From: PCC-9228 sp964477525
Lineage (GTDB): Bacteria; Cyanobacteriota; Cyanobacteriia; Cyanobacteriales; PCC-9228
Direction of reading: 5' to 3'
Assembly: GCA_964477525.1 (NCBI GenBank)
Contig: CAYZHY010000006.1
Location: 1-64,000, forward strand
Length of the DNA: 64,000 nucleotides
In this document: in pieces, positions 36,445 to 45,265 of the stretch
Numbering within the stretch: position 1 is the stretch's first letter
Layout: every line of letters begins with the position of its first letter
The notes under the pieces: model-generated
Database searches by the model: none
Seen by the model: the letters and a program-made list of their open reading frames with translations, nothing else
Told to the model about the DNA's origin: nothing
Position numbers and translations under genes: made by a program

Positions 36445-36784
36445 GTTTTTTTCTGCCGCAAGTAGCGACCTAGAAGCATTTCGCTACGATGGCACCTTGA
36501 GCAGCGAAGTCGATCGAACTGCTGGTACCGGTCGGTTCGCGAAATCTAGGCATAAGGGATCGAGGGACCATCGCTGGTACTTTCCTCTACCATAACATTT
36601 CCCTTTGCAAGCGCCATCCGCTGGGGAAAAAGAGCATGGGTGCATCGGGGTATGGGGGCATGGGTGCATCGGGGCATGAGAGAAAACAATCGATCGTACT
36701 TTCCTATCTCTCAGGCTCGGTAAGCTCGGTACGCCCGGTACGCTCGGTACGCTCCCACACGCCACATCCTAAAAAGGCAACATC
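36445..36784. other. Intergenic region carrying composite repeat copy B
   Basis: No gene seen in 340 bases. The second half is the composite repeat at 36634-36770; the first half is the upstream region of the HD gene. Confidence 0.55.
36634..36770. repeat. Composite intergenic repeat, copy B
   Basis: Plus strand: six octamers (GCATGGGT, GCATCGGG, GTATGGGG, GCATGGGT, GCATCGGG, GCATGAGA), then a core from GAAAACAAT to CTATCTCTCAG, then four nonamers (GCTCGGTAA, GCTCGGTAC, GCCCGGTAC, GCTCGGTAC) and GCTCCCACAC. Same order as copy A at 11403-11567, on the opposite strand. Confidence 0.75.
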
Positions 36785-39700
36785 CTATCCCGTATTGCGC
36801 ATGCCAGCGGCAATGCCATTGATGGTTAGCAAAGCACCGCGGATGAGTTCGCTTTTGCTGTACCGAGAATGTACCATACCGGCGGCACTGTTGGTTTCGT
36901 ACTGGCGCAAGCGTTTCAGCAAGGAAGCTTGTAGCAATCCCAGGGGAATAATCGTGCGATTGCGTAGTTGAACGGAACGCTGCAAGCTGGGATCGCCGTC
37001 TAGCAAGCGTTGGTGTTGGGTGATTTCCAAGACCAACTTTTTGGTCAGTTGGTATTCGGCAGAAATTTGTTCGAACACCGCTTGAAATCGGGGATAATCT
37101 TCCTCGGAGCTAAGTTCGCGGACGTAGTGGTGGGCAATTTGCAAGTCTACTTTGGCCAGGGTCATTTCCACTTTGGAAATCACCATTTTGAAGAAGGGCC
37201 ACTTTTGATAGAAGTAGCGCAGCAGTTTCATGTGTTCTTCTGGTTTTTGTTCCAGAAACTCTTGCAAAGCAGTGCCCACGCCGTACCAGGCTGGGACCAA
37301 AAAGCGGGTTTGGGTCCAGCTAAATACCCAAGGAATCGCCCGCAAGCTGCTGAGGTCTTGGTTGCCGCTGCGACGGCGGGCTGGGCGCGAGGAAATTTGC
37401 AGCTGGCTGATTTCGGCGATGGGGGTCACTTGGGTAAAGAAATCGATGAAATCTGGTTGTTCGTAAATTAAAGCACGATAGTGACGCCGCGATCGCGCTG
37501 CCAGTTCTTCCATGATTTCGTTCCAAGGTTCGATGTCGTCGAACCCGCTACCCAAAAGACTGGCTTCTAGGGTAGCAGAACTAATAATTTCCAAGTTATA
37601 CAGCGCTAAATCGGGCAGGGAATATTTGGAAGCCAGCACTTCTCCCTGTTCGGTAATTTTAATGCGGCCGTCGATGCTGTTGCCTGGTTGGGCCAGAATC
37701 GCTTCGTAAGCAGGACCGCCACCGCGACCTACGGAACCGCCACGACCGTGGAAAATCCGCAGGTTGACCCCATAAGGTTCCACAATCGCCTGCAGGGATT
37801 TTTGGGCTTTGTGAATTTCCCAGTTGCTGCTGAGGAACCCAGAATCTTTATTGCTGTCACTATACCCCAGCATCACTTCTTGTAAATCCTGGGTCATGGG
37901 TTTGGTTGGTTGGGACTCTGGCGATTTGCCGCCGTGCAATAGGTCCCGATAAAGGGGCAAATCCATGAGTTGCTGCATGACCGAAGGTGCCCGTTTTAAG
38001 TCTTCTACGGTTTCAAAAAGGGGCACCACGTGCAAGGTTCCAGAACCACTGACTGGGTCGTATAGCCCCGCTTCTTTGGCTAGCAGCAAGACCTCCAGGA
38101 TGTCGCTGACCTGGGTACACATGGAAATGATGTAGGTATGGCAAATATGCAAACCAAACTCTTGCTGCAGTCTCCGTACCACTCGCAAGGTTTCGATGAT
38201 GTTTTGAGTGGTTTCGGAACTGGGAAATTCTGGCGGAATTAGGGGGCGACGGGTTTGCAACTCCGCAGTCAGCCACTCAACACGTTCGGCTTCGGAAAGT
38301 TCCGAGTAAGACTTGGGTAGAATTTGCAGGTACTCGGCAATTTCCGCGATCGCTTCTTCGTGGCGTACCGATTCCTGGCGAATGTCCAAATGGGCTAGAT
38401 GAAAACCATAAATGGAGACTTGGCCGATCAGTTTTTCCAGTTCGCTACTGGCCAGTCCGGTTTCCTGTAAAGAACGCTGGATTAAATTGAGTTCCTCTAA
38501 CAGTTCCTCGCCCCAACGGTAAATGGGAGGTGCGTTTTCTTGGGTAGCAGGATCCGGTTCTTGGGCGGTGCTATTTCCTTCGTAAAGCCGCCAGTTGCGC
38601 TCTTTGGTATTTTGGATCCGCTGCAACATGTAGCAAAGTTTCAAGCGATAGGGTTCCTGGCGGTAGCGAATGGCCAGTTGGTCGTACACTTCGCTCATTT
38701 GCAGGCGGTCTTTTTCCAACGATTCCAGCAGTTCTGGCAGCACGTCGCTCCAATGCAGGGACAAACTGAGCAATTCGGTCAGTTCTTGCAGGGATTTTTC
38801 GTATTTTTCCAGAACCAAATGGCGCTGATAGCAAGCGGTACGCCAGGTAATTTCTGGAGTTACCGAAGGGTTGCCATCGCGGTCGGACCCCACCCAGGAA
38901 CCAAATTTACAAAAGTTATAGGCGGGCAGCTCCAAGCTGGGGAAATTGGCTTTTACTTCTTGTTCGAGGCGTTTGTATAGTTGGGGAGCTACGTCAAACA
39001 GCACTTCGTTGAAATAGTGCAGGGAATATTCTACTTCATCCAACACCGAAGGTTTGAATTGATGCAGCTCGTCGGTACGCCACCACAAGCCAATTTCTTC
39101 GCATAGTTGCTGTTTGAGAGATTCGACTTCGGTAGAGGTGGTGTTGCCGCTATATTCGGGGATGCCTTCTGCTTCGTCCAATCGCTTCATTAAGTAAGCA
39201 ATGCGCCGCTGTTTGGTGCGAATCGTACGGCGGGCAATTTCGGTTGGGTGGGCGGTAAAGACCAAGCGAACGTCTAAGCGATTGAGTAACTGTTGAATGC
39301 GTTGCGGCGGTACGTTGAGGCGACGCAGCTTGGGCAGTAGCTTGCGAAAGGTATCTGATTTGTAACTGGTGGGATTGGCTTCGGATGTAGCTACGCTTTT
39401 GACTTCATTGAGGGTTGCCCACTTGCCTAGAAAAGATTCGGAGTTGCTGTGGCGTTGCTGTTGTACGCTGTTTTGTTGGGAACTTGTATCTCGGGTGGAC
39501 CAGGTATCGGCGCGGCTTTCGCGTAGTTGTTCTCGCTGTTCGTAGTGTTGTTCGACAATGTTGATGAGCTGGAAATACAGGGCAAAGGCTCGGGCCATAC
39601 GAATGGCGGAGTTGATGTCCAACTGTTGGACAACTTGCATGGCCTTGGATTCAGAAATTTTGGCAGGGGCTTGTCCTTCTGGCGATTCCAGCGACAGAAT

Positions 39701-39883
39701 TTGGCTTAAAAGACTGGCTAAATCGGCACCACATTCTTGGTGAAGTACCGATTCCCAGAGCTGGGCCACCAAATTCAGACGGCGACGCAGCCACAACTCC
39801 GAAGATGTGGCCGGGAATGTCATTCCCGATTCTGGTGGCTGATGGCTGGTTGCATTGGCGATCGCTTCGTTATAAAACTGCAT
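36785..39883 (-). CDS. ppc: Phosphoenolpyruvate carboxylase
   Basis: A 1032-residue enzyme that fixes bicarbonate onto PEP to give oxaloacetate, feeding the incomplete TCA cycle of cyanobacteria. Catalytic His is in VFTAHPTEI near 206; the second signature is FHGRGGSVGRGGGPAY near 714, and the C-terminus ends in RNTG as in the family. ATG 39883 is chosen (MQFYNEAIANATS) over the longer frame at 39955. The N-terminal 130 residues have a Gln/Ser-rich insertion typical of cyanobacterial forms. Confidence 0.96.
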   Translation of the reverse strand: MQFYNEAIANATSHQPPESGMTFPATSSELWLRRRLNLVAQLWESVLHQECGADLASLLSQILSLESPEGQAPAKISESKAMQVVQQLDINSAIRMARAFALYFQLINIVEQHYEQREQLRESRADTWSTRDTSSQQNSVQQQRHSNSESFLGKWATLNEVKSVATSEANPTSYKSDTFRKLLPKLRRLNVPPQRIQQLLNRLDVRLVFTAHPTEIARRTIRTKQRRIAYLMKRLDEAEGIPEYSGNTTSTEVESLKQQLCEEIGLWWRTDELHQFKPSVLDEVEYSLHYFNEVLFDVAPQLYKRLEQEVKANFPSLELPAYNFCKFGSWVGSDRDGNPSVTPEITWRTACYQRHLVLEKYEKSLQELTELLSLSLHWSDVLPELLESLEKDRLQMSEVYDQLAIRYRQEPYRLKLCYMLQRIQNTKERNWRLYEGNSTAQEPDPATQENAPPIYRWGEELLEELNLIQRSLQETGLASSELEKLIGQVSIYGFHLAHLDIRQESVRHEEAIAEIAEYLQILPKSYSELSEAERVEWLTAELQTRRPLIPPEFPSSETTQNIIETLRVVRRLQQEFGLHICHTYIISMCTQVSDILEVLLLAKEAGLYDPVSGSGTLHVVPLFETVEDLKRAPSVMQQLMDLPLYRDLLHGGKSPESQPTKPMTQDLQEVMLGYSDSNKDSGFLSSNWEIHKAQKSLQAIVEPYGVNLRIFHGRGGSVGRGGGPAYEAILAQPGNSIDGRIKITEQGEVLASKYSLPDLALYNLEIISSATLEASLLGSGFDDIEPWNEIMEELAARSRRHYRALIYEQPDFIDFFTQVTPIAEISQLQISSRPARRRSGNQDLSSLRAIPWVFSWTQTRFLVPAWYGVGTALQEFLEQKPEEHMKLLRYFYQKWPFFKMVISKVEMTLAKVDLQIAHHYVRELSSEEDYPRFQAVFEQISAEYQLTKKLVLEITQHQRLLDGDPSLQRSVQLRNRTIIPLGLLQASLLKRLRQYETNSAAGMVHSRYSKSELIRGALLTINGIAAGMRNTG

Positions 39884-40349
39884 ACCCTTCCCACATGAAC
39901 CTGTTGTTAGCGAGGCAGTTCGACTATGGTCACCGCCAGGGGAATTTTCTCCCAATTTGGCAAGGGCAATTTGCCTGGTTTGCAGTTTGACGATATGGAC
40001 CGCAAACTACAAGTGGTTGGCAATTGCGACGGTTTGACTATGCTTACCATAAATGGTTTCATCCAATCCGCTCCCATTGCCAACCGATGAAAATTCCCTA
40101 GCGACAGCCAGCAAGATAAAGTTCTTTGCTGGCGTAGCACCATTTGTTTTATTGTACGCTTTTAGTATCTCATCTACCTGCGCGATCGCAACCGGTTGTT
40201 TGCCAAATTTTGAATTTTCTAACCATCTGGCAGCCAGATGGACGAGGGAAAATAGGAACCTCCGAGTATGGGGGCATGGAAAATGGGAAAACAACCATCA
40301 ATCGTACTTCTGAAACTCCCACGCTCAGTCGTTCCCAGACTCGATCGCT
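39884..40349. other. Intergenic region upstream of ppc
   Basis: No gene seen in 466 bases. It has a perfect hairpin CCATCTGG-CAG-CCAGATGG at 40223-40241 and a diverged composite repeat at 40264-40349. It must hold the ppc promoter. Confidence 0.5.
40264..40349. repeat. Composite intergenic repeat, diverged copy C
   Basis: TATGGGGGCATGG is followed by GAAAACAACCATCAATCGTA, then CTGAAACTCCCACGCTCAGT. This matches copy B in order but has shorter arrays. Confidence 0.5.
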
Positions 40350-40610
40350 CTATTCTTCCTGAGAAACTTCCTGAGAAACTGGAGGAACATCTAAAATTGG
40401 CAACCGATCGCCGCGAAAAGCCTCTTCGCTGAGTTCTCCCAATTCATTGGCAAAATCTTCTACAGTACGTATCCCTACTGTAGCTATTAACATAGGAATA
40501 GTAGCCGTTGCCAATCCCAAATCGGCCAGCTCGGCAGCGATCGCTGCCAGGTCTTGGTCTTCCGGTTGGGAATGGTTGCTTTCTGGAACGTTGTTGGTAG
40601 GAGATGTCAT
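40350..40610 (-). CDS. Small acidic hypothetical protein
   Basis: An 86-residue acidic protein with polar ends and a central helix-rich part (AAIAAELADLGLATATIPML, then VEDFANELGELSEEAF). No recognised family. The ATG has no obvious Shine-Dalgarno site. Composition looks coding, and the frame is intact between two larger genes. It is divergent from the DUF1574-like gene by 158 bases. Confidence 0.5.
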   Translation of the reverse strand: MTSPTNNVPESNHSQPEDQDLAAIAAELADLGLATATIPMLIATVGIRTVEDFANELGELSEEAFRGDRLPILDVPPVSQEVSQEE

Positions 40611-40768
40611 AATTTGGTAACTTTTTTTTGAAATTTTGACGAACCTGACCTTTGATGTGCAGATGATGCCATCTATTGTAGCAATTCGTATGCTCTATCT
40701 TGGGCAAGCTACTCTAGAGGTCTTGCACTCCACTCAACCCCAACGCTGCTGGCCAAATTTCTATCCCC

Positions 40769-43700
40769 ATGGTAAATCTCCATCAAGACGCCTTCGCTCA
40801 GGCCCATACTTCCCTTCAACAGTGGGTTTGTCATACCTTACAAGTACCTTTCCATCAAGTACGGGTACGAATAAGGGGAACCCAGTTGGAAGTTTGGCTA
40901 CAAGGTTATCCCTGTCCTCCTATAGAACACATGCTGAGCCAGCTTACTGACGGATGGACGATTGCCCAACAAAATCGTCAGTTACCGGCAGAAACAGCAG
41001 CGATCGAACGGATATTGCTCTACGGATACCGCAACCAGCTCCCCCAACACGAAGATCGTCAGCAGCAACAAGATCGTGCATGGAAATTGGAGGTAGCCGT
41101 GACCCCCTCCTACCAACAAGCAGCTTCCAGTACCGCGGTCCCAGATGGGATCCATTCTGGTGTTCGCTGGGGAAAGCAAGAAAGTCAGACCCACGACGAG
41201 ATATTTTACCAAGCGCGTCAGGGCCATTTAGAAGCGATCGCAGCCTTCGTTCAAGCCGGGTTTGCTCAATTAGGGGTGCGAGTACGCGTTACGGCGCGAT
41301 GGAAAGCATTGCCCACCGCCGATGGTACGACCAATCCTTCGTCACCACAGCGGTTGGTACTTGTTTGTACTGCTAAAACCAGCCCCGACCCGGGATTGGT
41401 GGCCGAAGCGGTAGCCCAACATTTGCGATCGCTAGATGGTATTGCCATTGATGGATCCTTGGCAACTGCCTGCGATGCGATCGTGCAATACCATGCTTTA
41501 GAAGCCAGCCGCACTTCAACTGCCATTGGCTGGACCCTTTGGGTGGACTTGCGACCGGCCAGGGAAATTTTACAAGCCTGGGCATATTGGGGCGATGGCG
41601 AAGCGATCGCGCGTTTGCTACGTCAAGAGGCTCCTTCTTCCGGGTGGCAGGTATCGGGAGAAGTTCAAGACACCACCCTCTATCTGTTTGTTTCCCAAAT
41701 TGGACCAGATGGTGTTGGTCCCCCCATGCGACCCACAACCCTACAGTGGATCGTACCGGCTTTGCAAAAGTTAGCTCCCACCGGCATTCAAGTAGCAACC
41801 ATATACGGCGATCGCGGACATACCAATCCTGCTAGCCGTGCGTCAGCAGCACCAGCGTGGGTGTATCGGGCTAACTTACCTCGCGGAGATACTCCCCCTG
41901 TTAAGGAACAGGCACAACAAGGCAATATTCCAGCCTTAGAATTTTTGTTGGAGCGATTGCTTACTCCCGATCTGGATACCAAACTGGCCACGGGTGGCGT
42001 TCGGGTGCGCTGTCGGTGGCGGCAACAACTGCTGCATGTGATGGTAGATGCCCCTGCCTGTCCGGCGCGCCATCGAGTAGGTGATGCCGTTGGGGCTTAT
42101 GTATCGGCGTTAGAAATTCCTAACTTATCGGGGATACGAGTATACGGGCGGCGTTCTGGCATGCGATCGCCCGCTTGGAAATATCGTTGGGACCATACCA
42201 CCGCAGCCCCCACCAATTCCCCACCAACCTACGAAAGGAGTGCCACCACCTCTGAGGTTTCTTCCCAAACCGAAACTACGCACCAACCGTCACAAAAACA
42301 AGCAAAAACATCAGAAACATCGGCAAAATCCGAGCAATCGGGACCATCTCCAGGACGGATGGCTCGCCTCTTGTTAGGGACTGGCTTGTTGTTACCCCAC
42401 TCTGTTTCTCCTAGCAAGTTAGGTGTTTTCTTGGCAAGCATCCTCGGGGTTTTGCTTACTTACCAAGCCGATCGATGGCTGGGCGTTTTGGTCCCTACAA
42501 CCAACCAAGAAAAATCAAACCCAGTGGTGCAATCGTCTGATATAACTGAAACCAGCGATCGTTCCCAGCCCACCTCATTTGCAACAAAAGATCGAAAAAA
42601 TCGAGGTATTGATTTATCCGGAATTAACCTATCCAGCCAATCCCAAGATGAAAATGAGGTTTTCAATCGTTCTCAATTCACCCAGACAAGCAGTCCCACC
42701 TGGGCGAAACGTAGTGTTTGCCATCCCGATTTTTGGGAAAACCAGCCTGTCAGCAGAGACTGCAAACCAGCAGTACCGCTAGACTATCCCACGTTTAACG
42801 CCCGTCAAGTCGATAGCAAGCTAGCCCTGTACAAACGATATTTGCAGCAATTGGGTACGCCAGATGTTTTGGTTGTGGGCAGTTCCAGGGCCTTGCGAGG
42901 CGTAGACCCGGCCGTATTGCGTTTGAAACTAGAACAACAAGGTTATGAAGATATCGATGTTTTCAATATGGCAGTCAATGGGGCAACAGCGCAGGTTGTG
43001 GATTTTATGGTACGAGAACTGTTGCCTGCCGCCTACCTACCAGATTTGATTGTTTGGGCAGATGGAGTGCGTGCTTTTAACAGCGGTCGGGAAGATCTTA
43101 CCTACAATGCCATTGCCGCTTCCAGTGGCTATCAAAAGCTATCGACAACTGGTCAGCGACCCATCCCTAGTCCCGAACCAAAAACTGCTTCCGAAAAGTC
43201 TCCTCAAAAACCTCTAGAATTCTCCCTCGATACCTCTGCCAAGGAAGTCAACCAATGGTTGCAGCAACAGCTTGCTGGTGCCTCTCAAACCTACGACCAA
43301 AGAAAACATATTATAACGTACCTACAAAATCAATTTTTGCGAGGGTATACAGCTCTCGTGTTGCCAGAATGGGAGGCCGTTTTACCAACCCCAACCCTAG
43401 AACCAGAATCCCCTACCAGTACCGTTGCTACCGATAAATTTGATTTTACTGGCTTCCTACCTATAGATAAGCGTTTTAACCCGGAAACTTTTTACAAAAA
43501 ACATTCTAAAGTTAGCGGCAAATACGACCGAGATTACCAAGATTTTTCCCTCAATGGAAAGCAACAGCAAGCGACTCAGAGATTGCTCGAGTATACAGAA
43601 AAACACAACATTCAATTAGTTTTTGTTAACTTACCGCTTACCGAACCATATCTAGACCCCGTACGCAGTGCCTATGAAAAGCAATTTCAACAGTACATGC

Positions 43701-43867
43701 TGCGTTTAGCCATGAAACGAGATTTCCACTTTCGGAATTTGTCGCAGTTGTGGCCCAACAAATACAAATACTTCTCCGATCCCAGCCACTTAAACCGCTA
43801 CGGTGCTTACCGCGTTTCCCAAGAATTGGCAGCCGATCCCATGATTCGGTGGTTGGGAAACGAATAG
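40769..43867 (+). CDS. DUF1574-like SGNH-type protein with N-terminal repeated modules
   Basis: A 1032-residue protein. Residues 1-470 contain about four diverged modules of about 100 residues with the pattern QARQGHLEAIAAFV...GVRVRV (starts near 1, 144, 265, 374). A polar linker follows, then one membrane segment (KLGVFLASILGVLLTYQADR, about 549-570). The C-terminal domain has a Ser in VVGSSRALRG near 703 and DPSHLNRYGAY near 1004, the Ser and Asp-x-x-His blocks of SGNH/DltD-like acyl-transfer proteins. An MBOAT gene lies 1.4 kb downstream on the same strand. By analogy with alginate O-acetylation, it may act in envelope polysaccharide acylation; that is inference. Confidence 0.75.
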   Translation: MVNLHQDAFAQAHTSLQQWVCHTLQVPFHQVRVRIRGTQLEVWLQGYPCPPIEHMLSQLTDGWTIAQQNRQLPAETAAIERILLYGYRNQLPQHEDRQQQQDRAWKLEVAVTPSYQQAASSTAVPDGIHSGVRWGKQESQTHDEIFYQARQGHLEAIAAFVQAGFAQLGVRVRVTARWKALPTADGTTNPSSPQRLVLVCTAKTSPDPGLVAEAVAQHLRSLDGIAIDGSLATACDAIVQYHALEASRTSTAIGWTLWVDLRPAREILQAWAYWGDGEAIARLLRQEAPSSGWQVSGEVQDTTLYLFVSQIGPDGVGPPMRPTTLQWIVPALQKLAPTGIQVATIYGDRGHTNPASRASAAPAWVYRANLPRGDTPPVKEQAQQGNIPALEFLLERLLTPDLDTKLATGGVRVRCRWRQQLLHVMVDAPACPARHRVGDAVGAYVSALEIPNLSGIRVYGRRSGMRSPAWKYRWDHTTAAPTNSPPTYERSATTSEVSSQTETTHQPSQKQAKTSETSAKSEQSGPSPGRMARLLLGTGLLLPHSVSPSKLGVFLASILGVLLTYQADRWLGVLVPTTNQEKSNPVVQSSDITETSDRSQPTSFATKDRKNRGIDLSGINLSSQSQDENEVFNRSQFTQTSSPTWAKRSVCHPDFWENQPVSRDCKPAVPLDYPTFNARQVDSKLALYKRYLQQLGTPDVLVVGSSRALRGVDPAVLRLKLEQQGYEDIDVFNMAVNGATAQVVDFMVRELLPAAYLPDLIVWADGVRAFNSGREDLTYNAIAASSGYQKLSTTGQRPIPSPEPKTASEKSPQKPLEFSLDTSAKEVNQWLQQQLAGASQTYDQRKHIITYLQNQFLRGYTALVLPEWEAVLPTPTLEPESPTSTVATDKFDFTGFLPIDKRFNPETFYKKHSKVSGKYDRDYQDFSLNGKQQQATQRLLEYTEKHNIQLVFVNLPLTEPYLDPVRSAYEKQFQQYMLRLAMKRDFHFRNLSQLWPNKYKYFSDPSHLNRYGAYRVSQELAADPMIRWLGNE

Positions 43868-43951
43868 GAGAATGGGATTAAGGAAAACATTGAACAGTCA
43901 TTCCCTTGTGGGCAGCCAACTCCCTATTGTTTCCCATCTCCCATGCCCTAA

Positions 43952-45055
43952 CTATCGACCATGTCCCCCTATTTTGAGGCTGTCAGATCCCGATACCCAC
44001 TCTGGCGGGGCCATGTTGTTGCTAACTTCTTTTAGCGAACGATGCTCCCTTGTGAAAACACCATCGTTGGATGGGCTGGTTTCAGATTCTGGCTGCGATG
44101 GATTTTCAGCTTTGGCATCGACAGAAGAAGAGGCTTGCGTATTGTCTGCCAGCCAAACCACACTCCCTAAAGCGGTGGCAAATACGGCTGCATATCCTAA
44201 ATACATGGAGGGTGAATTAACAGAGAGATCCCGAGAAGAAACTTGACCGTGCCAAGAAGGAATGACGGAATTTGGGGATTGGGGTAAAGAATCGAGCAAG
44301 GCGTTACCGTCGATGTTTAGAGCCTTGCTAATGCGGGAAATGAATCCACGGATATAAATATCTTCCGGGAGGCTATTGAATTGACCAGATTCTAAAGCTT
44401 GAAGTTGATAGATGGGAATAAAGGTTTGGTGGTGGAGTTGTTGTAAGGACAGCGATCGCGATTTTCTCGCTTGTTGCAGGGTTTGACCGATTTGTTGAAG
44501 TCGTTGCTCAAAAGTTGGCGGTGGGTCAGGGGTATGGCTGGTTTTGGTAGTTCCCCTTGCTGAAGGCGAAGATTTTTTTCCCAAAACGCGACCGGGTAGT
44601 TGAAACAGTTGCTGCCATCGGTGGCCATCGCCTTCATCTTGTGATGGGGAATTTGGTGTTTGGGATAGATAGGGAGAAGGTACAAAGTCAAAATCCAATT
44701 CGTCACTATTATCGCTGTTGCTATTGTCGCGATCGTTGCTGGATTCAGCAGTGGTTGTTTCTCCTTCGTTGGAACTTGATGGCTCCTGCTGTTCGGCAAC
44801 AAGTTCGGGGTTTTGCTGCAAAATTTCCCGAATAGCTAAATGAATGGCTTGACGACAATTAACTCTGATAGCATTTTCTATGGCTTTTCTCTTGCGCTCT
44901 GGCAGTTTTTGTAAGGCTGAGCTTGTACGTTGGAAAACTTCGCTATCGTACAGGGCGGTTTCTACTTGCTCTGCGATCGCTTTTTGTTGTTCTGGGGAAA
45001 GGTTACTAGCAGCAGAGGTAGTTGGTTCGGAAAAAGATTCTGGTACGAAAGTCAT
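43952..45055 (-). CDS. RodZ-like protein with Xre/HTH_25 domain
   Basis: A 367-residue protein. A polar N-terminal region (residues 1-190) includes a helical part and an Asp/Ser-rich linker. The RodZ-type helix-turn-helix is IGQTLQQARKSRSLSLQQLH (near 197-216) to YIRGFISRISKALNID. One transmembrane segment (YLGYAAVFATALGSVVWLA) is near 295, with a polar C-terminal tail. RodZ links MreB to the membrane in rods; cyanobacterial relatives vary. ATG 45055 is preferred; an upstream in-frame ATG at 45133 would add 26 residues. It sits antisense between the DUF1574-like and MBOAT genes. Confidence 0.75.
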   Translation of the reverse strand: MTFVPESFSEPTTSAASNLSPEQQKAIAEQVETALYDSEVFQRTSSALQKLPERKRKAIENAIRVNCRQAIHLAIREILQQNPELVAEQQEPSSSNEGETTTAESSNDRDNSNSDNSDELDFDFVPSPYLSQTPNSPSQDEGDGHRWQQLFQLPGRVLGKKSSPSARGTTKTSHTPDPPPTFEQRLQQIGQTLQQARKSRSLSLQQLHHQTFIPIYQLQALESGQFNSLPEDIYIRGFISRISKALNIDGNALLDSLPQSPNSVIPSWHGQVSSRDLSVNSPSMYLGYAAVFATALGSVVWLADNTQASSSVDAKAENPSQPESETSPSNDGVFTREHRSLKEVSNNMAPPEWVSGSDSLKIGGHGR

Positions 45056-45154
45056 AAGTCTATAATATTTTGGCGAGTTTGGTGCATCGAATGGTAGCAT
45101 CGTAGCTACTTTGTTCGCCGCGATCGCTTTCATTCCGGAAAGTTGGCCGAAAAA

Positions 45155-45240
45155 TTTGAGCGTAGGTAGTGGGATATGAAACCATCGAAGTTATATAGAA
45201 ACTCCCAAGCTCCCATACTCGGTCGCTCCCATGCCCATAT
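45155..45240. repeat. Composite intergenic repeat, diverged copy D
   Basis: GGGATATGAAACCATCGAAG is followed by TATAGAAACTCCCAAGCTCC and CATACTCGGTCGCTCCCATG. It shares the core and the second array with copies B and C, in the divergent spacer between the RodZ-like and MBOAT genes. Confidence 0.45.
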
Positions 45241-45265
45241 AGTAATCAATACTAACTAGCATTCT

